This document shows positions 25,765 to 35,240 of a stretch of DNA of 64,000 nt, piece by piece. Position numbers and translations under genes: made by a program. The notes beneath the pieces are model-generated. The model was not told where the DNA came from, did not search any database, and worked only from the letters and a program-made list of their open reading frames with translations. Source of the DNA: Gemmatimonadota bacterium (GTDB taxonomy: Bacteria > Latescibacterota > UBA2968 > UBA8231); the NCBI GenBank assembly GCA_009841115.1, contig VXML01000058.1:186001-250000 (forward strand). The letters run 5' to 3'. The number at the start of each line of letters is the position of its first letter. The first letter of the stretch is position 1.

Positions 25765-28173
25765 TTACCTCAGCAACATCATGCGGCGCGTGATGGCGAA
25801 GGAAGTCCCTTCCAAGCGGTAGATGTAAACTCCGCTAGCCGCCTCTTGGCCATTGCCGTCCCTGCCGTCCCAAGCCAGTACATGCACCCCAGCCGCAAGA
25901 TGGCCATCAGTCAGCACGCGCACGATCTGGCCAGTTAGGTTGTAGATCACCAAGCGCGTAGGACCGGCCATGTTGGCGGGGATTTGGAAGGGGATTATCG
26001 TGGAGGCATTGAAGGGGTTAGGCATGTTCTGCTGCATAGCGGGACGGGCCGCCTCGGCGTGCAATCGGTACGCTTGCCCCTCAAGCACCACCAACATATC
26101 CAGACCCAACCCAACAAAAGGAGCCAACGCATCTGGACCTGGAGCGCCGAAACCGACCTCGATGATGGGCATGCCCAACCGGAACGATGCATCGACCCAT
26201 AGCGCGTCTTGACGGTAGAAAAACCGACCGAGCCAAGTCGCCATTTCAAATTCGTCCTCCACCGCAGTAGTACCAAACCCATCTCCCACAGCCGAGTCCT
26301 CGACGCCTTCGGGCAGGGGCAAGGGCACCGACACCGTTTCCAAGCCGTCCTCGTTGCGAATGCGGCGGTCGATGGCGACAAAAGAGGTGTACTTGGTGAG
26401 CAGGTTGTAGTCCAAGCCTAGCTGCGTGATCTGGGGACGCAGGGCATCGCTGTAACTGAGCTGTTCATCGTAGCTCAATTGGTCAATGCGGTGGCGAGCC
26501 CACAAATAGCGCAGGGCTCTGTTGGTGGGCTTGGCTCGGACGGTAGATACGTCGAATTGGGCACCGTACGCTTGGTCCCCGGTGCGGCCCCCCAACAACA
26601 CAGTGCCTGCGGCCGCGCCACGCCACTTGCCAAAGACGATGATCGGCCGATCGGCCAACATATCGGGGACGAAGGCCGGCTCTACTTCATACGCGTCAAA
26701 CTCTTCGAAGCCCGCCTCTATTTGGGTGAGAATGGGAGTGCTAATATAGGTCTGGAAGCGAGCAGCCTCGTCGGGGGCCTGTCCCCCTTCAAGCACCACA
26801 AAAGGCTCGCCTTGGCCGGCCCGGGCGAGGCCCTCAATGGCGAAGCGGTTGACCGACGAACCAATGCCAAAGGCAAATAAACTGGCTTGATTCAAGCGCT
26901 CGCGCACCAGCTTAAAGGCGGCAGCTTCAAAATCTATGAAACCATCGGTGAGCACCGCGACGATGCGGGCATAGCCCTCCCCGGCCAGAGGCAGGCCGAA
27001 AGCCCGGTTGAGCCCGATGAGCAACTCGGTACCACCGGCACCCTGTTGTCCGTCAACGAGGGCCCAAGCCTGGTCGAGATTCTCCTGAGTAGCCGGCAAC
27101 GAGCGATCGCTCAAGACCGCAGCTCTGCCGGCGAAGAGCACGATGTTAAAGCGATCCTCAGGGCGCAACTGGCCGAGCAGGTTTTTCATCAGACTCTTTG
27201 ATACTGTGAGGGGAAAGCCGTCCATGGAGCCGGACACATCGACCAAAAAAATGTACTCACGCGGCGGGATCTGGCTCAGCTCTGGACGGGCGGGCGGCTG
27301 CGCCATCAGCAAAAAGAAATTCTCCTTTTCCCCCTCGTACAACAGCAGACCCGACTCGACCTGTTGGCCGGCTAGTTGGTATCGCAGAATGAAATCGCGG
27401 TTGCCGCCAAAACCGCCCGACGGGTCCAAGGTCAGGCGCAATTCATCCGGGGTGTCCTTCTCGACTATCACTTCGTGGGTGGGGCAGTTGTAGTTCTGGA
27501 TGGGCAGGCCGGCGGCCAGACTCATATCGATAGCATAGGTGTAGTTGGGATCTTCGCCCTCGTGCAGGTGGGGAATGCGCTCTCCACCGCCTAGACCCAG
27601 AATTTCATTGACCGCCTCGGGAGAATAGCGCGGACCGACCACGGTGGGCAGGACGAATTCGTACTGTTTTTCCGTGGGCACCAATAGTTCCGTATAAGAC
27701 AGGCGCACGGCAATGGAGTCGCCCGGCAGGATATTGGCCACGTTCATCTTGAAAACGTTTGGACGCTCCTGCTCAAGAAGAGAAGCGGTCTGCCCCAGTT
27801 CGCGCGCCTCTTCGTATTCCCGCCGGGCTTGCTCGCGCTCGCGGATCTCGGCTATGATTTCGCGGTCGCCGGTGTGCATCACCATGCCGTACACCGCGGC
27901 CCGGGTCGAGGCTGGGAATATGTAAATAGCTTCGAGCGGTCGAGTGCCTTCGTTGCGATACACCTGCTCGATAGTCACGTCGGCGATGACCCCGGCAACA
28001 TGGACCTGGGCGGCCACCGACTTGAGCGGCAGTTGGTCCACGGATGGATCGTCGGTATCGACGAAGAAGAAAGGAGCTAGGGTCCTGTCAGCCGTGGATG
28101 AGCCTTGTTGGGCCGAGGCTGCTACGGCTCCCAGAAAGAAAACCAATACAGTGAAGCTAAAGCGCATGTTCAT
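25765..28173 (-). CDS. Secreted VIT/vWA-domain protein with sorting-type C-terminus
   Basis: The 802-residue product has a signal peptide (1-22, ending ASAQ), a VIT domain (about 45-165, with VYRNEGTRPLEAIYIFPA), a von Willebrand A domain (about 300-480) with the metal-site motif FLVDVSGSM, and a C-terminal domain of about 85 residues beginning at NMPNPFNAST and containing WDGRDGNGQEAASGVYIYR. That last part matches the FlgD-like/type-IX sorting domains of FCB bacteria. Related inter-alpha-inhibitor-like proteins sit on the cell surface; their function in bacteria is mostly unknown. It is read in the same direction as the sulfatase and Kelch genes, but with separating gaps. Confidence 0.88.
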   Translation of the reverse strand: MNMRFSFTVLVFFLGAVAASAQQGSSTADRTLAPFFFVDTDDPSVDQLPLKSVAAQVHVAGVIADVTIEQVYRNEGTRPLEAIYIFPASTRAAVYGMVMHTGDREIIAEIREREQARREYEEARELGQTASLLEQERPNVFKMNVANILPGDSIAVRLSYTELLVPTEKQYEFVLPTVVGPRYSPEAVNEILGLGGGERIPHLHEGEDPNYTYAIDMSLAAGLPIQNYNCPTHEVIVEKDTPDELRLTLDPSGGFGGNRDFILRYQLAGQQVESGLLLYEGEKENFFLLMAQPPARPELSQIPPREYIFLVDVSGSMDGFPLTVSKSLMKNLLGQLRPEDRFNIVLFAGRAAVLSDRSLPATQENLDQAWALVDGQQGAGGTELLIGLNRAFGLPLAGEGYARIVAVLTDGFIDFEAAAFKLVRERLNQASLFAFGIGSSVNRFAIEGLARAGQGEPFVVLEGGQAPDEAARFQTYISTPILTQIEAGFEEFDAYEVEPAFVPDMLADRPIIVFGKWRGAAAGTVLLGGRTGDQAYGAQFDVSTVRAKPTNRALRYLWARHRIDQLSYDEQLSYSDALRPQITQLGLDYNLLTKYTSFVAIDRRIRNEDGLETVSVPLPLPEGVEDSAVGDGFGTTAVEDEFEMATWLGRFFYRQDALWVDASFRLGMPIIEVGFGAPGPDALAPFVGLGLDMLVVLEGQAYRLHAEAARPAMQQNMPNPFNASTIIPFQIPANMAGPTRLVIYNLTGQIVRVLTDGHLAAGVHVLAWDGRDGNGQEAASGVYIYRLEGTSFAITRRMMLLR

Positions 28174-28228
28174 TGGGACACCTCTCTGGAATGAGCACTG
28201 CTCAAGTGGACTGTGGCTAACTAAGGGA

Positions 28229-29566
28229 TCACTTGGGGCCGAGGCGATCGATGCGTCCTTCTTGGAAATCCACTTCCAGCCAAGGATCGGCCGTGTCGCG
28301 ACGGAACTGGTAAAGTTGGGCGCGCATCTGAGCGGCTACCTCCTGCAAGTCGGGGTCGTCGATCCGATTGACGCTTTCGGTGGGATCGGCCTCTATGTCG
28401 TATAGCTCCTCGGGCTCCCGCGTGATCACGTGGCGGGTGGGACGCTCGCCCATAGAGGGAATCGCGTCTCGCCGCACCGCCGTCCACGTGGTCGAACGAA
28501 ATATATCCGTAGGCAGCATGGTAGTGAGACCAGCGGCCAAGTTGCGCACGAATTTGTAGCGCCGTCCGCGCAGCACCCGGTAGGGATTGTAATCAACCAC
28601 CTCGTGAAAGCAGTGCGAAAAGAACGTGTACTCCCAGTCGGGGACGGACGGATCGGCGAGGCCCGGCAGGAGGGAGCGGCCCGGCAAGTCCTCGGGCGCA
28701 GGCACTCCGCACCAGTCGTGCAAGGTCGGACGGATATCAGTCCAATTGATGAGGGACTGACTACGGGTGCTAGGGGTAGTGATGCCCGGTGCCCGCAGGA
28801 TAAAGGGGCAGTGATGGCCGCTGTCGAAGAAGGATGCCTTGGCCCCGGGGAAGGGCATGGCGTGATCGGTAGTGACGATGACCAAGGTCTCGTCGGCCCG
28901 GCCCGATTCCTCCAGTGCGTCGAGCAGACAGCCCACGCCAAAGTCAAAGCGGGAGACCGCCTGATAGTACTCGGCGAGATCGGCGCGCACATCCGGCACA
29001 TCGGGCAGATAGGGCGGCACCGCCACGTCGTCGGAGCTGTACTGAGTTTCCGGTACATCGGAGTAGGAGCGCTCATTGCCAAAACCCCGACCCGCGCGGT
29101 GGGGATCGGTAAACCCCACGTGCATGTAGAACGGCTGGTCGGGATGAGCGGCCCAAAAGTCGCGCGCGGCGCGGGCCAATTCGACGCCGTTTCTGGCATT
29201 GACTTCAGGCTCGAAGTCGAACGGATACACGCTAGGCGGTTCTACGTGCTTTTTGCCGATACAGGCCGTGGCGTAGCCGTGCTCCTTCAGGCTGGAGAGT
29301 GTAGAGGTAATGTGGGGATGCGTGGAGAAGCCGTGGATGCCGTGGCAGTGGCCGTACTGGCCGTGGGTGTGGCTGTGGTATCCAGTGAGGATGCAGGCGC
29401 GGCTGACCGCGCACGAAGGGCTGGTGCAGAAGGCTTGCTCAAAGACCGCGCCTTCGCGGGCGAACGAGTCAATGCGGGGCGTGCGGACGACGCTATTGCC
29501 GTAGCAATCGGCAATGCGGCTCCAGTCGTCGGCGATAAGGAATAGGACGTTGCGCTGAGCAGTCAT
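28229..29566 (-). CDS. Sulfatase family protein (CAVSR active site)
   Basis: From ATG 29566 the protein has 445 residues and the alkaline-phosphatase-like fold of type-I sulfatases. The metal aspartates (LIADDW) at the N-terminus, TTDHAMP in the middle and the late GRRYKFVRN strand are present. The cysteine that becomes formylglycine is C52 in SPSCAVSRACILTG. The strict consensus is C-x-P/A-x-R; here the third place is valine, so maturation by the usual enzyme is not assured. There is no signal peptide, and no maturase gene is nearby. The substrate is likely a sulfated carbohydrate. An earlier start at 29659 would overlap the DCC gene by 86 bases. Confidence 0.86.
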   Translation of the reverse strand: MTAQRNVLFLIADDWSRIADCYGNSVVRTPRIDSFAREGAVFEQAFCTSPSCAVSRACILTGYHSHTHGQYGHCHGIHGFSTHPHITSTLSSLKEHGYATACIGKKHVEPPSVYPFDFEPEVNARNGVELARAARDFWAAHPDQPFYMHVGFTDPHRAGRGFGNERSYSDVPETQYSSDDVAVPPYLPDVPDVRADLAEYYQAVSRFDFGVGCLLDALEESGRADETLVIVTTDHAMPFPGAKASFFDSGHHCPFILRAPGITTPSTRSQSLINWTDIRPTLHDWCGVPAPEDLPGRSLLPGLADPSVPDWEYTFFSHCFHEVVDYNPYRVLRGRRYKFVRNLAAGLTTMLPTDIFRSTTWTAVRRDAIPSMGERPTRHVITREPEELYDIEADPTESVNRIDDPDLQEVAAQMRAQLYQFRRDTADPWLEVDFQEGRIDRLGPK

Positions 29567-29573
29567 AGGGCAA

Positions 29574-30002
29574 TCAGACAGAAGCCGATTCAGAAGTGCC
29601 CTTGTGCCGCTCGCCGTACGGGATTTCGCACGCCTCATCAACGCATTCGACCCGGCCAAACCGATGCCGATTGCGCGCGACGAGATCGTATCCAGCGCGA
29701 AATAGCTGCTTCAGTCCCGGAATGCGGTACACCCCGGTGAACAGGTGCCAAGGAGGAAGCCGGCGGTAAATCTGGTACACAGCATCCGCCCCAACATCGA
29801 TCTGCCCGCCAGCGTGAATGAGGCGCAGGCCGGTGTTAAAATCAGAACTGGACAGGATGGGAAACCGCTCTTCGATGCCAACCGTTTGGCGCGGCAGATA
29901 CTCAAAGCGGCCATTGCGGTCAAAGCGGCGAATGCGGCCGACGCTCCATAAGCAGAAGCGGCATTCGCCGTCGTACACGATTACGGGACGGTTTTCGCTC
30001 AT
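29574..30002 (-). CDS. DCC family thiol-disulfide oxidoreductase-like protein
   Basis: The 142-residue protein starts at ATG 30002 and opens with VIVYDGECRFC, the DGxCxxC motif that names the DCC family. These small proteins have a thioredoxin-like fold and are predicted redox proteins; some are fused to membrane domains. The segments RFEYLPRQTVGIEERFP and VYRIPGLKQLFRAGYDLVARNR match the family's middle and end. The frame continues upstream for 137 codons, but that part is antisense to the CRTAC1-like gene and lacks protein-like sequence, so I end the gene at 30002. It is seven bases from the sulfatase start and probably cotranscribed. Confidence 0.85.
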   Translation of the reverse strand: MSENRPVIVYDGECRFCLWSVGRIRRFDRNGRFEYLPRQTVGIEERFPILSSSDFNTGLRLIHAGGQIDVGADAVYQIYRRLPPWHLFTGVYRIPGLKQLFRAGYDLVARNRHRFGRVECVDEACEIPYGERHKGTSESASV

Positions 30003-30091
30003 ATCTCTAAGGTTCCCTTTGCATTGCAAGCATGTATGATTATACAACAGAAGTACTAACGTCAACAGACGTGTTGTGTGGGTACTCTTTG

Positions 30092-32299
30092 TTAGGGCGT
30101 CAGTTCGTGGTAGCGGTTGATTTGCGGGGTAGATAGGCTGGTGACCTGCCCGCCGAACCACTGAACTTCGACCGCCTCGACCTGCTCGCCGTGGCCCAAG
30201 CCGAAAAGGCGGGTGGGTGAGCGCTGGGCGTCGAAGGATTCGCCGGTATAGACCCACTGCGTTTTGGTGCCTTGGGACGAGCGCAGAGTGATGCGCGCGC
30301 CGATGGGCGAGATGCCGGCCGCGCCTTGGAGGCGCACGCCGAGCCAGTTGTTGTCGCCGGGCCAGACATTGCGCAAGACGTGGACTCGCTCGCGGCGCGG
30401 AGTGCCGGACCACTCGCTGACCAATAGGTCCACGCGGCCGTCGGCGTCGATGTCCATGTCGAGCACGGTGCGCGCGTCGAATTCAAAAGCCACGCCCATC
30501 AGATAGCCAATCTCGACGAAGGAGCGGCCCCCTCCGCTCAGGTAGAGCTTGTTGTGTTCAAAGCCGTTCCACGAGATGCCCGCGTTGTGCCATTCCGCGA
30601 TCTCCTCGTCGAAAAATGCGGCTATTTGCGGGTCGGGTTCCGAGCCGCCGGTGTAGATGTCGTGCGTCCAGAAGGTGGTGCAGTAGTCTTGGGCAGTCTC
30701 GCCGCTGAGGTGGCCGTTGGCGACGTAGATTTCGTCGTCGCCGTCGTTGTCGAAATCCGCAGAGGCCACGCCCCAAGACCACCCAGTGCGCGCCACTTGC
30801 TCCGTGCTTGGGGCAATGCTGAACTGGGTGCCCTCGCGCCCGAGGTAAAGCCGGTTGCCAAAGCCCATGGCCCGGCGCTGCTGGTGGTGCTCGGGGTACT
30901 CCTCGCGCCCGAGATTGAGGTAGTCGAGGCGGCGCGCCGTGGTCGAACTCATGCCCACTACGTACATGTCGAGGCGGTCGTCGGCGTTGTAGTCGCCAAA
31001 GACGTGGGACATGCCAAAGGTCGATGCCTCGCTGACGGTGCGGGCGGTGACATCGACAAAGGTGCCGGTGCCGTCGTTGTAATACAGGTCGATGCCGGCG
31101 AAGTCGCTGACGACCAGCAGGTCGAGGTCGTCGTCGCCGTCGAGATCGGCCAAAGAGCCGCTGTAGGTGCGTCGTTTGCGCTTGGCTTCGAGGCCCGCGC
31201 GGGCCGTGATGTCGGTGAAACGCCCGCGCCCGTCGTTGCTCAGCAAGTACGCGGGATAGCCGTCGTTGGCGTCGTAGTACGGCGTGGGCATCTGCCCCTC
31301 GCGATAGGGTAGCCGGTACTGGCCAATCCACAGGTCGAGGTCGCCGTCGCCATCTATGTCGCCCGCGCTCATGGCTTCAGGGTATTGCAGGGGCCGGGTC
31401 GCAATGGCTAAGCCGGGTTGGTCGAAGTCCTTACCGCCCTCGTAGAGGCCCAGCAATTGTCCGGGGCCGCCGACGATTAGGTCGGGTGCGCCATCGCCGG
31501 TAAAATCGGCCAAGAGCGCCACTTCGATGCGACCGACCGGAGGTGGATACGCCAGAAGCGGCTCAGGCACAAAGCGTCCGCCTTGGTTGCGGTAGAGCAA
31601 GTTGGCACCGAGCGCAAGCAAGTCGTCGAGACCGTCGCCGTCGAGGTCGGCGGCGATGAGAGGCGAGAGCGCGATGTCGTCCGCCAAGACGGCTGAAGAG
31701 GTAAAAGTGGGTGTGCCTCGGCGTTCAGTCAGCGTCAAATTCGAGGCGTTGATGGTGGCGGGGATATAGTGTCCGGCCTCGTTTTGCTGTTCGCTCCAGG
31801 TGACGGACAGGTCGCCGCTGACGATTAGACGTTTATTGTGGTTTTTGACGTGCAGTTTCAGGTCTATCAGAGAGCGGGGTGGGCCGTCCTTGGTCGGGAT
31901 GAATTGCTTGTGGTGCCACTCGGATTGTTCGAGAACGAAGCCTTCATCTTCCCATTGTTCAAGCAGGGCCGACCACTGTCCGTGATCAAGCGTGCGCGGC
32001 GGGCCGCCATAGTGCGTTTCGACGATATCCCAGTCGTGCTTGACACTATCCTGCGGAGAACCGAGTAGCAGTTGGTCAAAGGGGAATGCGGTCAACACCG
32101 ACCGCGCCTCTTGAGCAACGCGCAGTCGATCCCACAAGGAGACAAAGACGGCCTCGTACTGCTGGGCACGCCGCTCGTCGGACCAAACCGTGCGGTCCAG
32201 TTCGAGCCGCTGTTGGCGAATAGCAGCGGCACCCTGTGCCCCGGTGTGGTGCGGTGCCACCAGCGAGAGGACGGCGAGAGTCGAGAGCAGTTTCAGCAT
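30092..32299 (-). CDS. CRTAC1-like FG-GAP/VCBS repeat protein with ASPIC/UnbV end
   Basis: This 735-residue protein starts with a signal peptide (about 1-21) and has at least six FG-GAP blades whose calcium loops read DLDGDGLDD, DIDGDGDLD, DLDGDDDLD, DYNADDRLD, DFDNDGDDE and DIDADGRVD. They form an integrin-like seven-bladed propeller. The C-terminal 90 residues are the ASPIC/UnbV domain (NWLGVRLQG, GEQVEAVEVQWFGG). Proteins of this CRTAC1 type are abundant in Planctomycetes, Acidobacteria and Latescibacteria and are thought to bind surfaces or partners extracellularly. It follows the beta-helix lipoprotein by 15 bases, so the two are an operon. Confidence 0.9.
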   Translation of the reverse strand: MLKLLSTLAVLSLVAPHHTGAQGAAAIRQQRLELDRTVWSDERRAQQYEAVFVSLWDRLRVAQEARSVLTAFPFDQLLLGSPQDSVKHDWDIVETHYGGPPRTLDHGQWSALLEQWEDEGFVLEQSEWHHKQFIPTKDGPPRSLIDLKLHVKNHNKRLIVSGDLSVTWSEQQNEAGHYIPATINASNLTLTERRGTPTFTSSAVLADDIALSPLIAADLDGDGLDDLLALGANLLYRNQGGRFVPEPLLAYPPPVGRIEVALLADFTGDGAPDLIVGGPGQLLGLYEGGKDFDQPGLAIATRPLQYPEAMSAGDIDGDGDLDLWIGQYRLPYREGQMPTPYYDANDGYPAYLLSNDGRGRFTDITARAGLEAKRKRRTYSGSLADLDGDDDLDLLVVSDFAGIDLYYNDGTGTFVDVTARTVSEASTFGMSHVFGDYNADDRLDMYVVGMSSTTARRLDYLNLGREEYPEHHQQRRAMGFGNRLYLGREGTQFSIAPSTEQVARTGWSWGVASADFDNDGDDEIYVANGHLSGETAQDYCTTFWTHDIYTGGSEPDPQIAAFFDEEIAEWHNAGISWNGFEHNKLYLSGGGRSFVEIGYLMGVAFEFDARTVLDMDIDADGRVDLLVSEWSGTPRRERVHVLRNVWPGDNNWLGVRLQGAAGISPIGARITLRSSQGTKTQWVYTGESFDAQRSPTRLFGLGHGEQVEAVEVQWFGGQVTSLSTPQINRYHELTP

Positions 32300-32314
32300 A
32301 GGTGGAATGATAAT

Positions 32315-33496
32315 CTATTCCTTCGGCGGTCGGTAGCCCACTCCGGCGTAGGCAGGGGCTTGGGGCCGGTAGTGCTCGTCGAATTGTGGGTCGGGTGCTT
32401 GGAGCACATTGCGCTCTGGGTCCAAGGTGCCGCGTAGGTCGTCGATTTGGCCGCGGACGAAGCAGCCGCTGAAACGGCGGCTGTCGAGCAGATCGACTTC
32501 GTAGCGGCTGCTGGGGGCAATGCCGCCGCCGCGCACATTCATCCAGAAGATGGTATTGCGGTATGAACTGCCGCGACCTTTGTCGTCAACGCCGTTCCAG
32601 TTGTCCGTGAAGGTGCAGTTGCGCACCTCGACGCGCGCGCCGGGAAAGACCGTCAACGCACCCGAGCCGTGCGCCTTGTTGTACTCGACGCCGCCACGGC
32701 GACCCACGTAGTCGGGACCGAGGTTGGCGACATTGCCGACGAAGAGGCAGTTGTCGAGTACGGCCGCGCTGCCGGGCAGCACATCGACGGCCGCACCGGT
32801 GATTTGGCAGCTATTGTTGCGGAAGACGGAGTTTTTGATCAGCACGGCCTCGGCGTCGAACCCCCGATGCTCGATGGAGATGCCGCCGCCGCAGGGGCTG
32901 GCGTAGTTGTCGTGGAGTTCTAACTCTTCGAGGGTTGGATAGGAACGGCCGAATACCTTGATGCCGCCGCCGTCGGCGTAGAAAAACAGCCCCTTTTCCC
33001 AGCGCACGCCGTTGGAGGAATCCGGCTGGATTGGCTTGGGGCCTTCGCTGCGGCTGGCAAAGTTGTTGGCACCGGTGATGGTGAAACCGCGCAGGACGGT
33101 GCGCTGGGAGATGCCGTCGCCGAAGAATACCACATGGTTGACGATGGCCGGGTAACTTTCCGCGTCGGGGTCTGCTTGCTCGGCATGGGCGGCTGTCAAC
33201 ACCACGCGTCCCACCGCTTCGAGCGCGATGCCGTCGTGGCGGGCCGAGAAGAAGAGCATCGCTTGGCTAGCTTGCTGTGGACGATAGGTTCCCGCGTGGA
33301 CCTTGACGGTCTTGTGGATTGAGTCGCGGGCTGCCGCTTCGAGGGCCGCTTGGATGCTGTCGCCTGGATAGACGTGGTACGCGGCGTCCGCTTGGGGTTG
33401 TGGGGGCGGAGGATCGCAGCCTATAGAGAGAAGGCAGAGTGCGAAAAACGCCAAACTGCGAAACACTTTATTTCTTGACTTAGGTTTTAGGCACAT
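32315..33496 (-). CDS. Lipoprotein with right-handed beta-helix
   Basis: The 393-residue protein has an N-terminal hydrophobic stretch ending in LLSIGC, a likely lipoprotein cleavage site, and a proline-rich linker. The remainder has the coil pattern of right-handed parallel beta-helices: GDSIQAALEAAA near the start and repeated turns such as VLRGFTITGANNF, LEELELHDNYAS, VLIKNSVFRNNSCQ, VLDNCLFVGNVAN and VRNCTFTDNWNG. Related proteins cut or bind polysaccharides; I see no clear lyase or hydrolase residues. The ATG at 33496 lies in a perfect AT palindrome. The gene is divergent from the TPR lipoprotein gene and shares its upstream region. Confidence 0.85.
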   Translation of the reverse strand: MCLKPKSRNKVFRSLAFFALCLLSIGCDPPPPQPQADAAYHVYPGDSIQAALEAAARDSIHKTVKVHAGTYRPQQASQAMLFFSARHDGIALEAVGRVVLTAAHAEQADPDAESYPAIVNHVVFFGDGISQRTVLRGFTITGANNFASRSEGPKPIQPDSSNGVRWEKGLFFYADGGGIKVFGRSYPTLEELELHDNYASPCGGGISIEHRGFDAEAVLIKNSVFRNNSCQITGAAVDVLPGSAAVLDNCLFVGNVANLGPDYVGRRGGVEYNKAHGSGALTVFPGARVEVRNCTFTDNWNGVDDKGRGSSYRNTIFWMNVRGGGIAPSSRYEVDLLDSRRFSGCFVRGQIDDLRGTLDPERNVLQAPDPQFDEHYRPQAPAYAGVGYRPPKE

Positions 33497-33591
33497 ATAT
33501 TAATATATCCAAATTTTAATCTATATTACTTTAACAACAAGCACTTGCAACATTTTTAGTCGCCGTTCTGGTTTTGGAGAGAATCTACGAC
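33497..33591. promoter_or_regulatory. AT-rich divergent promoter region
   Basis: These 95 bases separate the divergent beta-helix and TPR lipoprotein genes and are far more AT-rich than their surroundings. A perfect palindrome ATATATTAATATAT spans 33495-33508 and overlaps the beta-helix start codon. On the minus strand TAAAAT at 33518-33513 could be a -10 box, and on the plus strand TATATT at 33522-33527. No convincing -35 element is seen on either strand. Confidence 0.4.
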
Positions 33592-35115
33592 ATGTCCCGC
33601 TCGCCCGTGGATTGCATCGCCGTACTCGCCCTCATCTCAATCGGGGGATGCGGCGAAGTACGGCAGGAGCCGCCAGCGGACGATTCACTGCTCGCAGTGG
33701 GAAGGGCCTATTTGGATCAGGGGCAGTACGACCAAGCCGCGGCTGTGTACCAAGAGGCCGTGAGCCGCGATTCGCTGTCCCGCGACGCGCACTTTTACCT
33801 AGGCTTGGCGCACTTGCAGCGCAAGAGCACGGCGGCGGCTGAACATTTTGCGCAGGCTATTGCGCTGGACTCGACGTATATTCCCTCCTACCACAACTTG
33901 GCCATCGCCCACCTCGAAGCAGGCCGCTACCCGCAGGCCGTAGAGGCGGCGGAAACCGCGCTACGCTTCGACCCCCAATCGTCTAGCTCGTATCGCTTGT
34001 TGGCCTTCTTGCACAAGGAGCAGGGGCAATACGAGCGCGCCGAAGAGGCCCTGCTGAGGGCGCTTTACATCGCGCCAAAAGACGTGGAAGCGCGGCAAGC
34101 CCTAGCGTTGCTCTATAGCCAGCAGGGCCGCAATGCGCGTGCGGAAGAGGTTTTGCTAGAAGCGGCCGAGTTGGCACCAAAGCGCAAGGAAATCTGGCGG
34201 GACATGGGACGGCTCTACCTGAATGAGAAGCGGTACGACGAGGCCGCGCAGGCGCTCAGCCGGGCCGTGGCGCTCGACGCCAACTACGGCGAGGCGTACC
34301 ACGACTTGGCGAATTTGTACTCGGCCCAAGGCCGCTACGACGAAGCCGAAGCCATGCTCGCACGCCTAGAGGGCCTGCTCGACTTGTCAGAGCGGGAAGA
34401 GACTTTGGAAAAGGTGCTGGAGAGGGAGCCCGGCGATGTGGAGGCGCGGTTGGCGCTGGGCCGAGCGCAGATGCGCTTGGGGCAATACGCCGACGCGCTG
34501 AGCACGTATAAGGAAGTGCTCAGCCGCGAGCCCGAGCACGTTGACGCGCTGGCTGCGGTGGTGCAAATCCACCTGCGGCAGGGCGATGTCGAGCGCGCCG
34601 CGCACTTGGCTGGCAAAATCGCGGCACACGAGCCGCGTGGCCAGCGCGCGCCCGAAGCGCACTTTACCATGGGCTTTGCCCACGCGCAAAAGCAGCGTTG
34701 GGCCGAGGCCGAGACCGCGTTTTCCCGCGCCTTGGACATCGACGCCTGCTACGCCAAGGCGCACAATGCCTTGGGCAATGTCTATGCCCTGCAGGACGAC
34801 TTGGAAAAAGCCATCAGCGCCTATCGGGCCGCCCTCGCCTGCGACGCCGAGCTGCGCGATGCGTACTACGGATTGGGCATGGCTTTGGCCCGGCGCGAGT
34901 CCTTGGCGGAGGCCATTGCCCAGTTTGAGGAGGTCGTGCGGCGCGATTCCACTCATGCGCGCTCCCACTACGCGCTGGGCCAAGCCTACGAGCAACAGGG
35001 CGAGGCCGCGGCGGCGCGCCTCGCGTACGGGGCCTTCGTCCGGCACTGGCGCGGCGACGAGAAGGTGCTAGCGGCGGCTCGGAGCCGCATTGAGCATTTG
35101 CAAACACCGCAATAG
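33592..35115 (+). CDS. TPR-repeat lipoprotein
   Basis: From ATG 33592 (GGAGAG nine bases before) the product has 507 residues. A short signal sequence ends in ISIGGC, a plausible lipobox, so it is probably anchored to the outer membrane. The rest is a solenoid of about 11 tetratricopeptide repeats with the usual spacing, for example AYLDQGQYDQAAAVYQEAV, NLAIAHLEAGRYPQAVEAAE and ALGNVYALQDDLEKAISAYR. TPR proteins of this sort hold multi-protein complexes together. A TTG at 33574 could add six residues but is less likely. It opens a long run of plus-strand genes for exported proteins, and I infer a role in assembling them. Confidence 0.88.
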   Translation: MSRSPVDCIAVLALISIGGCGEVRQEPPADDSLLAVGRAYLDQGQYDQAAAVYQEAVSRDSLSRDAHFYLGLAHLQRKSTAAAEHFAQAIALDSTYIPSYHNLAIAHLEAGRYPQAVEAAETALRFDPQSSSSYRLLAFLHKEQGQYERAEEALLRALYIAPKDVEARQALALLYSQQGRNARAEEVLLEAAELAPKRKEIWRDMGRLYLNEKRYDEAAQALSRAVALDANYGEAYHDLANLYSAQGRYDEAEAMLARLEGLLDLSEREETLEKVLEREPGDVEARLALGRAQMRLGQYADALSTYKEVLSREPEHVDALAAVVQIHLRQGDVERAAHLAGKIAAHEPRGQRAPEAHFTMGFAHAQKQRWAEAETAFSRALDIDACYAKAHNALGNVYALQDDLEKAISAYRAALACDAELRDAYYGLGMALARRESLAEAIAQFEEVVRRDSTHARSHYALGQAYEQQGEAAAARLAYGAFVRHWRGDEKVLAAARSRIEHLQTPQ

Positions 35116-35176
35116 GTTACAACCGAGAAAGGAGGTCGTTATCAAAATAAGTGCAGTGCAACGAAAGCATTTTGAT

Positions 35177-35182
35177 TATAAT
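35177..35182 (+). promoter_or_regulatory. Candidate -10 box for the CBM9-like gene
   Basis: A perfect TATAAT stands in the AT-rich gap before the gene at 35241. It would give a 5' leader of about 50 bases containing the strong ribosome site AAGGAGGAGG. The -35 region is not convincing. Together with the terminator after the gene, it suggests a separate transcript. Confidence 0.4.
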
Positions 35183-35240
35183 ACATACACATCATGCCCC
35201 ACTGTAGCGGGCGTTATACCTAAAACCAAGGAGGAGGATT

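Noticed and set aside
27040..28080. Possibility that the VIT/vWA protein is an ATP-dependent chelatase-type vWA protein
   Set aside because: It has a signal peptide and a VIT domain, and no AAA partner gene is adjacent.
28430..29545. A 371-codon plus-strand open frame
   Set aside because: It is antisense to the sulfatase gene and has no recognisable motifs or ribosome site.
30003..30413. An upstream extension of the DCC gene to 279 residues
   Set aside because: It overlaps the 3' end of the CRTAC1-like gene in another frame, is rich in Arg/Ala/Pro and has no family similarity; the conserved protein starts at 30002.
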